DNA of 13,905 nt from contig DASXZO010000047.1 in NCBI GenBank assembly GCA_036501845.1, positions 1 through 13,905 of the forward strand, read 5' to 3'. The position numbers were made by a program, and so were the translations under genes. The notes under the pieces were generated by a model. It was given only the letters and a program-made list of their open reading frames with translations. It was not told where the DNA came from and made no database searches. This DNA is from JBBREP01 sp036501845 (GTDB taxonomy: Bacteria; Actinomycetota; Acidimicrobiia; IMCC26256; PALSA-610). Positions 1 through 6,460 of this stretch are shown one piece after another (positions within the stretch are counted from its first letter, which is position 1; every line of letters starts with the position of its first letter).

Positions 1-172
1 CGATCAACGCAATGTGGCTCGGGCGGTGTCGCTGCCGCGCCAGTTCAAGTTCCGCGACGGGCGCTGCCGCGGCAGCGTTACGCAGCCGATATTCGAGGTC
101 TTCGGCGAACTTGCTGTTGAGCGTGAGCACGGGCGCGTCTCGCAACGCGTCGCGCAGCGTTTCTTCGTTCAT
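1..172 (-). CDS. Partial protein, probable anti-sigma factor N-terminus (runs off the window)
   Basis: The minus strand reads ATG at 172-170 followed by an open frame of 57 codons that runs off the left edge, so only the N-terminus is seen. The protein begins MNEETLRDALRDAPVLTLNS and continues with an acidic, amphipathic stretch (FAEDLEYRLRNAAAAAP). No metal site or membrane segment is visible in this fragment. Its ATG overlaps the TGA of the sigma-factor gene as ATGA (169-172), so translation is probably coupled. A gene placed directly after an ECF sigma factor and coupled to it is commonly its anti-sigma factor or another membrane-linked partner. That function is inferred from context only. 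Confidence 0.5.
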   Translation of the reverse strand, partial: MNEETLRDALRDAPVLTLNSKFAEDLEYRLRNAAAAAPVAELELARQRHRPSHIALI

Positions 173-705
173 TGCAGTTCGGCTTCCTCGATGAGCGCGC
201 GCAGCGCGGTGCGAGCGCGGCGCAGGAGCGAATCGGTCGCGGCGACACTGCGGTCGAGCAAGTGCGCCACTTCGCGCACGGGTAGATCGTCGACGTAGCG
301 CAGCGCGACTGCAGCCCGTTGGAGCGGCGGCAAACGACGGATTGCGCCGAACAACAGTTCGCGATCGACCGCGTCACCACTGTCGTCGATGTCGTCCGCG
401 CCGAGAGCGTGCACCATCGCGAGCTTGCGCTGTTCACGGTCGGCTCGACGGAAACGGTCGACCAGCTTGTGGCGGGCGACGCCGATCAGCCACGGCACAG
501 TCAGTGCGTCGGCCTGGCCGCGCCGCCACGCCGACAGCGCTGCGGTGTACGTCTCAGACGTCAGGTCCTCGGCGAGGGCCCGATCGCCGGCGGTGGCCCG
601 GGCGAGATAGCCGAAGACCTCGGGCAACGTCGTTCGGTACGCGGCGACGAACCGGTCGACGTCAGCGGTCGCGTCGTCCGTCGCCCCCATCGGCACCACG
701 ATCAC
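169..705 (-). CDS. ECF-type RNA polymerase sigma factor (sigma-70 family)
   Basis: This 178-residue protein has the two-domain layout of extracytoplasmic-function sigma factors, which direct RNA polymerase to a small stress or envelope regulon. Region 2 spans about residues 17-91, with AEDLTSETYTAAL (region 2.2-like) and PWLIGVARHKLVDRFRR (region 2.4-like). Region 4 spans about 117-172, with RLPPLQRAAVALRYVDDLPV and a helix-turn-helix around LPVREVAHLLDRSVAATDSLLRRAR. The length is typical for the family. The start is uncertain: GTG at 705-703 opens the frame, and an in-frame ATG follows at codon 6 (690-688). Neither has a convincing ribosome-binding site. The stop overlaps the next gene as ATGA, which suggests a sigma/anti-sigma pair. 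The inducing signal cannot be read from the sequence. Confidence 0.88.
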   Translation of the reverse strand: MIVVPMGATDDATADVDRFVAAYRTTLPEVFGYLARATAGDRALAEDLTSETYTAALSAWRRGQADALTVPWLIGVARHKLVDRFRRADREQRKLAMVHALGADDIDDSGDAVDRELLFGAIRRLPPLQRAAVALRYVDDLPVREVAHLLDRSVAATDSLLRRARTALRALIEEAELQ

Positions 706-758
706 TCATCGTCTGGCGATGGTCGAATCCGTCGCGCCAAGTCCGTGGTCCCGCGAAA

Positions 759-774
759 GTCAGCTATGGCTGAC
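759..774. repeat. Inverted repeat GTCAGC-tatg-GCTGAC upstream of the sigma factor
   Basis: Two perfect 6-bp arms flank a 4-base centre in the 92-bp gap between the membrane-protein gene and the sigma-factor gene. It lies about 55 bases upstream of the sigma start on the minus strand. A TTGTCA hexamer (complement of 771-776) overlaps it and resembles a -35 box, but no matching -10 is clear. It may be an operator or a small hairpin. There is no T-run, so it is not a standard terminator. Confidence 0.35.
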
Positions 775-797
775 AAACGCAGGATCACGGAGGCGTT

Positions 798-1088
798 TCA
801 GCCGTGGGTGCGTTCGTACACCGTCATGAAGGCGCCGCCGCCGAACAGCACGATGCCCCACAGGATCACGACGAAGGCGTTCCAGCGTTCGCTGCGCCGG
901 GTGTGGTCAGCGCGAGCGACCGGGAAGAGGAACGCGAAGACCATCCCGCGCGCGCCGTACCAGGCCGATAGGGCCCACCAGTCGCCGGTTTCCCAGTCGT
1001 CGTCGATGAACACGCGCCGGCCTATGAGGAAGAACAGAGCGCCGATGAGCGCGACGACGGCCCACCCGAGTGCGTACAGCCCCGACAT
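798..1088 (-). CDS. Small membrane protein of unknown function
   Basis: A 96-residue protein not assigned to any family here. Hydrophobic stretches lie at about residues 5-22 (YALGWAVVALIGALFFLIG), 37-58 (WWALSAWYGARGMVFAFLFPVA) and 69-91 (WNAFVVILWGIVLFGGGAFM). This suggests two or three membrane segments separated by an acidic patch (DDDWETGD) and a basic loop (RADHTRRSER). The chosen start is the ATG at 1088-1086. An AGGA ribosome-binding site ends 10 bases upstream and overlaps the TAG stop of the HAD gene, so termination and re-initiation are probably coupled. A TTG three codons earlier sits too close to that site. The HAD gene ends only 12 bases upstream, so the two are likely one transcript. 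Confidence 0.75.
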   Translation of the reverse strand: MSGLYALGWAVVALIGALFFLIGRRVFIDDDWETGDWWALSAWYGARGMVFAFLFPVARADHTRRSERWNAFVVILWGIVLFGGGAFMTVYERTHG

Positions 1089-1100
1089 CTGGGGCAATTC

Positions 1101-1715
1101 CTACCATCGGCCGAGGTGCGCGAATGCGTCAACCGCCTCGTTGAGGTCGGAGATCACAATGTGGGCGCCCGCGGCGAACAGCGCGGCGCGGTCGTCAGGT
1201 CCGGTGATCACGCCTACCGTCGCCACTCCCGGCGCGCCGAGCCCGGCCGCGATATCGGTGACCGTGTCGCCTACGTACACGTCGGCATCGACCCGCTGGA
1301 GCGCCGCGGTCTTCTCGGCCCCGAAGCACCAACCGGCGACCTCGTCGCACACGAGCCCGACCGTCTCGAGGCACACGTGGGCCGCATCGGTGGACTTCGC
1401 GGTGACGACGGCGATACGCCCGCCGCGGGCATGCACCGTTGCGAGGAGGTCGACCGCGCCCGGCAGTGCGGTGGTCCCTGCGCGGCACTCGCGGTCGTAA
1501 TGCCGGCGGTATGCGGTCGCGGCCCACTCGATGCGCTCGGGCGGGAACCAGTTGGCCAGCTCGTCCTCGAGCTTCGGGCCGAGCCGAGTGCACACCAGCT
1601 CGCCGTCGACATGCACGCCGGTTTCGGCGCTCAAGGCCGCGAAGCTCGCGACCACACCCGGCCGGGGGTCGACGAGCGTCATGTCGAGATCGAAGGCGTA
1701 CGTACGGATGCCCAG
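1101..1715 (-). CDS. HAD-superfamily phosphatase (phosphoglycolate-phosphatase-like), start unresolved
   Basis: The product looks like a haloacid-dehalogenase-fold hydrolase that removes phosphate from a small metabolite; the substrate is unknown. Motif I (nucleophile) FDLDMTLVD is coded at about 1694-1668. Motif II is VVTAKS, the motif III lysine is in FGAEKTAAL, and motif IV is VYVGDTVTD. The cap region lies between motifs I and II. The first in-frame ATG is at 1682-1680, inside motif I, and would remove both catalytic aspartates. The frame stays open upstream to a TAG at 1766-1764 but holds no ATG, GTG or TTG, only CTG at 1715-1713 and 1724-1722. I place the start provisionally at the nearer CTG so that motif I is included. 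An out-of-frame ATG at 1732 would be joined to this frame by one extra base or one extra CGTA unit. The gene is divergent from radA and followed by the small membrane protein. Confidence 0.78.
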   Translation of the reverse strand: MGIRTYAFDLDMTLVDPRPGVVASFAALSAETGVHVDGELVCTRLGPKLEDELANWFPPERIEWAATAYRRHYDRECRAGTTALPGAVDLLATVHARGGRIAVVTAKSTDAAHVCLETVGLVCDEVAGWCFGAEKTAALQRVDADVYVGDTVTDIAAGLGAPGVATVGVITGPDDRAALFAAGAHIVISDLNEAVDAFAHLGRW

Positions 1716-1752
1716 GTCGTGCAGGTTGTCATGCGCCGTCGCAACCCGGGTG

Positions 1753-1758
1753 TACTTT
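1753..1758 (+). promoter_or_regulatory. Putative -10 box (TACTTT) of a leaderless radA promoter
   Basis: TACTTT matches the actinobacterial TAnnnT -10 pattern and ends 7 bases before the radA ATG. The transcript would therefore start at or next to the start codon. No ribosome-binding site precedes this ATG, which fits leaderless translation. No clear -35 was seen. Confidence 0.5.
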
Positions 1759-1765
1759 TCCGACT

Positions 1766-3223
1766 ATGACAAGAACACGTGTTCGAGCCAACGTGCGGTT
1801 CGGCTGCGAGCAGTGCGGCGCCGAGGCGCCGAAGTGGGTGGGCCGGTGCGCGGAGTGCGGCGAGTGGGGCACGGTCGTCGAGGTTCCGGCCGAGCTCCTG
1901 GAGGCAGCCACGATCCGCCCCGCCGGCCTGGTGGAGCTCGAACGCCGGGGGGCCAGCCACAGTCCGGGCAATCAAGCCGCCACGCCCACGCCGCTCGCCG
2001 AGGTCGAGCCGGTCGCAGCATCACGCCGATCCACGGGCGTGGGCGAACTCGACCGGGTGCTGTCGGGCGGGCTCGTGCCGGGCTCGGTCACGCTGCTCGG
2101 CGGCGAGCCCGGCGTGGGCAAGTCCACACTGTTGCTCCAGGCGCTGGTCGCGATGGCCAAGGCCGGCGCACGGGTGTTGCTGGTCGCCGCCGAGGAGTCG
2201 GCCGCGCAGGTGCGCCTCCGGGCGGAGCGTCTCGGCGACCTGCCGGAGTCGCTGCTCGTGCTGTCGGAGACGTCGATGCCCTACGTGCTCGCGCATGCGG
2301 CGCAGGTGGCGCCCGACGTGTTGGTGGTCGACTCCATCCAGACGGTGCACGACCCCGACGCGCCGGGCGTTCCCGGCTCGGTCACGCAGGTGCGCGACAG
2401 CACCCACGCGCTGGTGCGTTTCGCCAAGGATCAAGGCACTGCGGTGCTTCTCGTCGGTCACGTCACCAAGGACGGCACGATCGCCGGGCCGCGCGTGCTC
2501 GAGCACGTGGTCGACACCGTGTTGCACTTCGAGGGCGAGCGCAACGGTGCGCTGCGCCTGCTGCGAGCGTTGAAGCACCGCTTCGGCCGCACCGACGAGA
2601 TCGGCCTGTTCGAGATGACCGCGTCGGGGCTCGGTGAGGTGGAGGACGCCAGCGCGATGTTGCTCGCCGATCGATTGCCGGGCGCCTGCGGCTCGGTGGT
2701 GGTGCCGATGCTCGAGGGTTCTCGCCCGTTGCTGGTCGAGGTGCAGGCCCTCGTCGCGGTCACGAACGCACCGGTGCCGCGACGACAGGCCCAGGCCTTC
2801 GACAACGGTCGGCTCGCAATGCTCACCGCGGTGCTCGGCAAGCGGGGCGGTGTGCCGGTCGGCATGCTCGATCTGTACGCGAGTGTCGTCGGTGGCGTGC
2901 GGCTCGCCGATACCGGCGCCGACCTCGGTGTGATCTTGGCCACTGCGTCGTCGCTCTACGACCGGCCGTTCTCGTCGAGCTGGGTCGCCCTGGGTGAGGT
3001 CGGGCTCGGGGGTGAGGTCCGGGCGGTGCCGCGGGTCGCGCAGCGGCTCGCCGAAGCGGCGCGTATCGGCTTTGCGGGTGCGATCGTGCCCCAGTCCACT
3101 CCGGCCGTCGACGGCATCGACCTGGTGCGCGTGGTCGACGTCCAGGAGGCGCTCGACGCGGCACGTTTGAGCGAGCTCGATCGGTGTTATGGAAAGTCTG
3201 AGCCCGGGCTTCAGTTGGTGTGA
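1766..3223 (+). CDS. radA: DNA repair protein RadA (Sms), RecA-like ATPase/branch-migration helicase
   Basis: RadA helps process recombination intermediates by driving branch migration. This copy has 485 residues, near the family norm of about 450-480. An N-terminal C4 zinc finger uses C14, C17, C28 and C31 (CEQCG...CAECG). The RecA-like core has Walker A GEPGVGKS at 113-120, AAEES at 141-145, Walker B VLVVDS at 185-190, and VTKDGTIAGPRVLEH at 233-247. The RadA signature normally written KNRFG reads KHRFG here (270-274). The C-terminal third is the inactive Lon-protease-like domain, with NRLAML-like GRLAML, VVGGV and GEVGLGGE. The ATG at 1766 was chosen because it gives a normal distance to the zinc finger and sits 7 bases after a -10 box. 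disA follows. In bacilli and mycobacteria RadA interacts with DisA and lowers its cyclase activity, so the pairing makes functional sense. Confidence 0.96.
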   Translation: MTRTRVRANVRFGCEQCGAEAPKWVGRCAECGEWGTVVEVPAELLEAATIRPAGLVELERRGASHSPGNQAATPTPLAEVEPVAASRRSTGVGELDRVLSGGLVPGSVTLLGGEPGVGKSTLLLQALVAMAKAGARVLLVAAEESAAQVRLRAERLGDLPESLLVLSETSMPYVLAHAAQVAPDVLVVDSIQTVHDPDAPGVPGSVTQVRDSTHALVRFAKDQGTAVLLVGHVTKDGTIAGPRVLEHVVDTVLHFEGERNGALRLLRALKHRFGRTDEIGLFEMTASGLGEVEDASAMLLADRLPGACGSVVVPMLEGSRPLLVEVQALVAVTNAPVPRRQAQAFDNGRLAMLTAVLGKRGGVPVGMLDLYASVVGGVRLADTGADLGVILATASSLYDRPFSSSWVALGEVGLGGEVRAVPRVAQRLAEAARIGFAGAIVPQSTPAVDGIDLVRVVDVQEALDAARLSELDRCYGKSEPGLQLV

Positions 3224-3227
3224 AGCC
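3207..3227 (+). repeat. Hairpin spanning the radA stop codon (GGCTTCA-N7-TGAAGCC)
   Basis: Perfect 7-bp arms at 3207-3213 and 3221-3227 enclose a 7-base loop. The radA TGA forms the first three bases of the right arm. No T-run follows, so it is not a canonical terminator. It could slow or stop transcripts, protect the radA 3' end, or modulate read-through into disA. The role is inferred. Confidence 0.4.
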
Positions 3228-3312
3228 GCAGGTACACCCCGCCGAGAACCTTGGTACGGTGCCTCGAAACGCTGTGCTCGCCGCATGCGCGGCGGGTCCC
3301 GTTGAGGGTCAC

Positions 3313-3320
3313 GGGAGGGA
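3313..3320 (+). promoter_or_regulatory. Strong ribosome-binding site (GGGAGGGA) that fixes the disA TTG start
   Basis: GGGAGGGA ends 7 bases before the TTG at 3328. It is one of the few strong Shine-Dalgarno sequences in the window, and it decides the disA start over longer in-frame candidates back to 3220. It implies a leadered disA message, unlike the radA gene upstream. Confidence 0.75.
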
Positions 3321-3327
3321 GCGAGCG

Positions 3328-4398
3328 TTGCAGCAGGCCAGCACTGAGGCTCTCTGGGCTGCCCTGCGCCTCGTCGCGCCCGGAACCCCGCTGCGGGAGG
3401 GGCTCGACCGCATCCTCCAGGCCAACATGGGTGCCCTGATCGTCGTGGGCGACGGTCCCGACGCCCTGAGCATCTGCTCGGGCGGCTTCCCGCTCGGCGT
3501 CGACTTCACGCCCCAGCGGTTCTCGGAGCTCGCCAAGATGGACGGCGCCATCATCTTGAGCGCCGACACCCGGCGGATCTCGCGCGCCAACGTGCACCTG
3601 GTTCCCGATCCCGACATCCCCACGTCGGAGACCGGCACGCGCCACCGCACCGCCGAGCGCGTGGCTCGCCAGCTCGCCTTGCCGGTGGTCACGATCTCCG
3701 AGGAGATGTCGGTGGTGTCGGTGCACGTGAGTGGGCAGAAGAAAACCCTCGAGCGCATCCCGCGCGTGCTCGCTCGCTCCGACCAGGCGCTGCAGATTCT
3801 CGGTCGTTATCGATTGCGGCTCGACACGGTGATGGGTTCGTTGTCGGCGCTCGAAGTGGAAGACCTCGTCACCGTGCGCGACGTCGCCGACGTGTTGCAG
3901 CGCGCCGAGATGGTGCGGCGTATCGCTACCGAAGTCGCGGGATATGTGATCGAGCTCGGCATCGACGGCCGCCTGGTGCAGCTGCAGCTCGAGGAGCTCA
4001 CGCTCGGCGTCGACGACGATCTGCGGCTGGTGCTGCGCGACTACTTCGTGCGCGCGCCCGACCGGGGCACCGACGCGGTGCTCGCACGGCTCGACTCGCT
4101 CGACGACGACTCGCTCCTCGACCTGCGCGCGCTCGCATCGGTGCTGCACCTGCCCCACGACACCGACCTCGACTCTTCGCTCACGCCCAAGGGCTACCGG
4201 GTGCTGGCGCGCATCCCGCGCCTGTCCGAGGAGCTGGCCGAGCGCATCGTGGCGCGCTTCGACAGTTTGGCCAAGCTGATGCGCGCCGGTATCGGTGATC
4301 TCGTCGAGATCGAGGGCATCGGCGAGGTGCGCGCCCGCATGGTGAAGGACGGCTTGTCGCGTTTGGCCGAGGCGTCGATTCTCGAGCGCTACAGCTAA
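3328..4398 (+). CDS. disA: Diadenylate cyclase DisA (DNA integrity scanning protein)
   Basis: DisA condenses two ATP into the second messenger cyclic di-AMP and links its production to DNA integrity. With the TTG start at 3328 the protein has 356 residues, close to the 358 of the M. tuberculosis protein. The N-terminal DAC domain carries the catalytic motifs MDGAIIL (DGA at 72-74) and GTRHRTAER (RHR at 105-107), with LVPDPDIPTSETGTRH between. A helical spine follows, and then a C-terminal helix-hairpin-helix DNA-binding domain (LVEIEGIGEVRARMVKDGLSRLAE). A strong GGGAGGGA site supports the TTG. The longer 392-codon frame from 3220 adds a non-family-like N-terminus overlapping the radA stop and was set aside. 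The gene lies 104 bases after radA on the same strand. No c-di-AMP phosphodiesterase or transporter gene is in the window. Confidence 0.95.
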   Translation: MQQASTEALWAALRLVAPGTPLREGLDRILQANMGALIVVGDGPDALSICSGGFPLGVDFTPQRFSELAKMDGAIILSADTRRISRANVHLVPDPDIPTSETGTRHRTAERVARQLALPVVTISEEMSVVSVHVSGQKKTLERIPRVLARSDQALQILGRYRLRLDTVMGSLSALEVEDLVTVRDVADVLQRAEMVRRIATEVAGYVIELGIDGRLVQLQLEELTLGVDDDLRLVLRDYFVRAPDRGTDAVLARLDSLDDDSLLDLRALASVLHLPHDTDLDSSLTPKGYRVLARIPRLSEELAERIVARFDSLAKLMRAGIGDLVEIEGIGEVRARMVKDGLSRLAEASILERYS

Positions 4399-4401
4399 GG
4401 C

Positions 4402-4424
4402 GCGTCCCGCCCTCGGGCGTCCCG
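4402..4424 (+). repeat. Direct repeat GCGTCCCG x2 with nested GC hairpin after disA
   Basis: GCGTCCCG occurs at 4402-4409 and 4417-4424, and a short inverted repeat CGCCC-TC-GGGCG (4408-4419) lies between. The unit ends directly at the -10 box of the next gene. It could be a weak disA end signal or a regulator half-site pair. No T-run is present. Confidence 0.3.
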
Positions 4425-4430
4425 TAAGTT
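4425..4430 (+). promoter_or_regulatory. Putative -10 box (TAAGTT) of a leaderless promoter for the dienelactone hydrolase
   Basis: TAAGTT fits TAnnnT and ends 8 bases before the ATG at 4439. The gene has no ribosome-binding site in the short space after disA. The pattern matches radA, ispD, cysS and the glycerate kinase in this window. Confidence 0.45.
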
Positions 4431-4438
4431 TCCGGCTC

Positions 4439-5173
4439 ATGGCCGAACTTGGCGAAGGAACGCACGACACCACCGTCGAGTCGCGCACGCTGCTGCGCGA
4501 CGACTGCGAAGTGCCGATCATCCACGCCCGCACCGACGGCATGCCCAAGGCCGGTGTGGTCCTGCACCCCGACATCATGGGTATCCGGCCGCTGTTCGAG
4601 GACATGGCCCGCCGACTCGCGTCGCACGGATTTGCCGTGGCCGTGGTGGAGCCGTTCGCCCGGATCTCAGCCGACGAGCGCGCCGCGGGCCAGGACGCAG
4701 CCGTGCGCATGCAGTGGGTCGCTGGTCTCGACGACGACGATCAGCTCGCCGACCTCGAGGCTGCCGCGAACCTGCTCGTGGTGGAGGACGGCGTGGCGCG
4801 CGTCGGCGTGCTCGGGTTCTGCATGGGCGGGATGTACACGCTGAAGGCCGCGGCCACGGAGCGCTTCGACGCCGCGGTGGCGTTCTACGGGATGATCCGG
4901 GTGCCGCAGGGTTGGGGCAGTGCGCACCTTCGTGAGCCGCTCGCCACCGCGGCCGACGTGTGCCCGACGTTGGCGATCTTCGGCTCGGCCGACACGTTCA
5001 CGCCGGCGGCCGACATCGAGGCGTTGCGCGCCGCGTGGGCCGGCCGTGATGACTGCGAGATCGTGGTGATCGAGGGCGCCGAGCACGGCTTCGTGCACGC
5101 GCCCGACCGCCCGGCACACCGCCCCGACGACGCCCAACGCCTCTGGAGCAGAGCCGTGGATTGGCTGTCCTGA
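4439..5173 (+). CDS. Dienelactone hydrolase family protein (alpha/beta hydrolase)
   Basis: A 244-residue cytoplasmic alpha/beta hydrolase of the dienelactone-hydrolase family. The best-known members open the lactone ring in chlorocatechol breakdown, but many act on other esters or lactones. The nucleophile cysteine is C128 in GVLGFCMGGMY, the acid is D185 in FGSADTFTP, and the histidine is H216 in GAEHGF. This is the Cys-Asp-His triad typical of the family. An early VVLHPDIMGIRP segment (40-51) matches the oxyanion region. The length is normal (about 230-250). It starts 40 bases after disA and lacks other catechol-pathway genes nearby, so a role in aromatic degradation is not supported by context. 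The substrate is unknown. Confidence 0.88.
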   Translation: MAELGEGTHDTTVESRTLLRDDCEVPIIHARTDGMPKAGVVLHPDIMGIRPLFEDMARRLASHGFAVAVVEPFARISADERAAGQDAAVRMQWVAGLDDDDQLADLEAAANLLVVEDGVARVGVLGFCMGGMYTLKAAATERFDAAVAFYGMIRVPQGWGSAHLREPLATAADVCPTLAIFGSADTFTPAADIEALRAAWAGRDDCEIVVIEGAEHGFVHAPDRPAHRPDDAQRLWSRAVDWLS

Positions 5174-5240
5174 GTCATCGGATTTCGCTGACCCGGCGGT
5201 CACAAGCCAGCAATTCAACCCAATTTGGCACCGAGCCAGA

Positions 5241-5273
5241 AGCTACAACTAAACATCACAATCACTTGTAGCT
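5241..5273. promoter_or_regulatory. Putative operator: inverted repeat AGCTACAA-N17-TTGTAGCT upstream of the Fic gene
   Basis: Perfect 8-bp arms at 5241-5248 and 5266-5273 are spaced 25 bp centre to centre, about 2.4 helical turns, ending 7 bases before the fic GTG. The two arms would face a similar side of the DNA. The surrounding 60 bases (5221-5280) are only about 45% GC. The Fic protein has a C-terminal winged-helix-like segment, so autoregulation through this site is plausible but not shown. Confidence 0.5.
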
Positions 5274-5280
5274 CCGGTTA

Positions 5281-6456
5281 GTGTCGCCAGCTGTGGATCC
5301 CGGCAAGTTCACTCGCACCGACTTCGGAGCCGTCGTCAAGACCCCTGGCCCGCACGGTTTCTACACGTTCATCCCCAGCCCGCTGCCGCGCCGACTCGGC
5401 CTCGCCGAGTTGACGGTCGCCCGACTCTCTGACGCCGACCGAGCCATCGGCCGGCTGGCAGGAGCTGGCCGGCTGCTTCCCAATCCGCACCTTCTCGTCA
5501 ACGCGTACATCCGGCGAGAGGCAGTAGCGAGCTCCCGCATCGAAGGCACGCAAGCGACTCTCTCCGACATCTTCGAAGCGGAGTCGAGCGGGCGCGCGTT
5601 GAGCCATGACATCCAAGAGGTTTCGAACTACGTCCGAGCCATGGAGGTCGGCTTACAACGAGTTCCGTCGCTACCCATCTCGCGCCGGCTCCTCGAGGAG
5701 ATCCATCGTGTCCTCCTGTCGGGCGTCCGGGGTCAGGATCGTCGTCCAGGGGAGGTGCGGACGTCGCCGAATTGGATCGGATCAAATTCGCCAGCGACTG
5801 CGGTGTTCGTGCCACCGCCCCATGCTGAGATGCAGGACGGGCTTTCCGACTGGGAGAAGTTCGTTCATGAACCGACGCGGCTCCCGCCGCTCGTTCGTTG
5901 TGCGCTGCTGCACTACCAATTCGAGACGCTGCATCCGTTTCTCGATGGCAACGGGCGCCTCGGACGGTTGCTGATCATCTTCTACTTGATGAGCGAGGAG
6001 CTGCTGCCGTCGCCCCTGCTGTATGTGAGTACGTATTTCGAGGATCACAAAGAGGAGTACTACGACCGACTTCAAGCCGTCCGGGAGCGGTCCGAGATGG
6101 ACGCTTGGATCCAGTTCTTTCTGGGCGCCGTGACGACTCAGGCGAACGACGCCGTCTGGCGCGCTGAGCAGATCACCGACCGTCGGGAGGACTTCCGTAG
6201 ACGTCTGGGCAGCAGCCGTAGCCGAGCGCCGTACGTGATCGACCTACTGCTCGAGAACCCGTTCATCACGACTGCGATGGTGAGAAACGCGCTGGGCGTC
6301 ACTCCCCAGGGCGCTACGAATCTCCTCCGACAGCTCGAAGGTGTGGGCATCATCGAGCCGGCACAACGCATCAGCGGTAGGTCGCTGCGATGGGTATCTC
6401 CGGAGATCTATGAGATCTTGACGAACTCGAATACGCGGGCGCCGTCGCTGCGTTGA
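5281..6456 (+). CDS. Fic-domain protein (probable AMP-transferase) with N-terminal inhibitory helix and C-terminal winged helix
   Basis: Fic enzymes transfer AMP or another nucleotide part onto hydroxyl groups of target proteins. The protein has 391 residues. The Fic/DOC N-terminal region (about 20-115) holds the inhibitory motif SSRIEG (84-89), fitting [S/T]xxxE[G/N] with E88, as in self-inhibited Fic proteins whose inhibitory helix precedes the Fic core. The target-binding flap reads GEVRTSPNWIGSNSPATAVF then VPPP (157-180). The full active-site motif HPFLDGNGRLGR lies at 218-229 with catalytic H218. The C-terminus (about 312-380) resembles a winged helix-turn-helix (NPFITTAMVRNALGVTPQGA...). 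The GTG at 5281 opens the frame with no clear ribosome-binding site. GC is clearly lower than in its neighbours (about 53% in 6001-6060 against 78% in 4981-5040), which suggests transfer. It ends 4 bases from the convergent Crp gene. The target is unknown. Confidence 0.93.
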   Translation: MSPAVDPGKFTRTDFGAVVKTPGPHGFYTFIPSPLPRRLGLAELTVARLSDADRAIGRLAGAGRLLPNPHLLVNAYIRREAVASSRIEGTQATLSDIFEAESSGRALSHDIQEVSNYVRAMEVGLQRVPSLPISRRLLEEIHRVLLSGVRGQDRRPGEVRTSPNWIGSNSPATAVFVPPPHAEMQDGLSDWEKFVHEPTRLPPLVRCALLHYQFETLHPFLDGNGRLGRLLIIFYLMSEELLPSPLLYVSTYFEDHKEEYYDRLQAVRERSEMDAWIQFFLGAVTTQANDAVWRAEQITDRREDFRRRLGSSRSRAPYVIDLLLENPFITTAMVRNALGVTPQGATNLLRQLEGVGIIEPAQRISGRSLRWVSPEIYEILTNSNTRAPSLR

Positions 6457-6460
6457 GGGG

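Noticed and set aside
319..1500. A 393-codon plus-strand frame across the sigma factor, membrane protein and HAD gene
   Set aside because: It opposes three genes with recognisable domains, ribosome-binding sites or coupling, and has no domain of its own.
2021..3286. A 421-codon minus-strand frame across radA
   Set aside because: Antisense to radA, His/Arg/Gln-rich, no family resemblance; a shadow of GC-rich codon positions.
3220..3327. Longer N-terminus for DisA
   Set aside because: The extra 36 codons do not resemble DisA, start inside the radA stop hairpin, and lie upstream of a strong ribosome-binding site that points to the TTG at 3328.
3211..4710. A 499-codon open frame on the minus strand across disA
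   Set aside because: It is fully antisense to the well-supported disA and the start of the dienelactone hydrolase. It has low-complexity H/R/E-rich composition typical of a high-GC shadow frame and no recognisable domain.
5189..5202. TGACC-cggc-GGTCA hairpin after the dienelactone hydrolase as a terminator
   Set aside because: Only a 5-bp stem and no T-run; it may be chance in GC-rich sequence.
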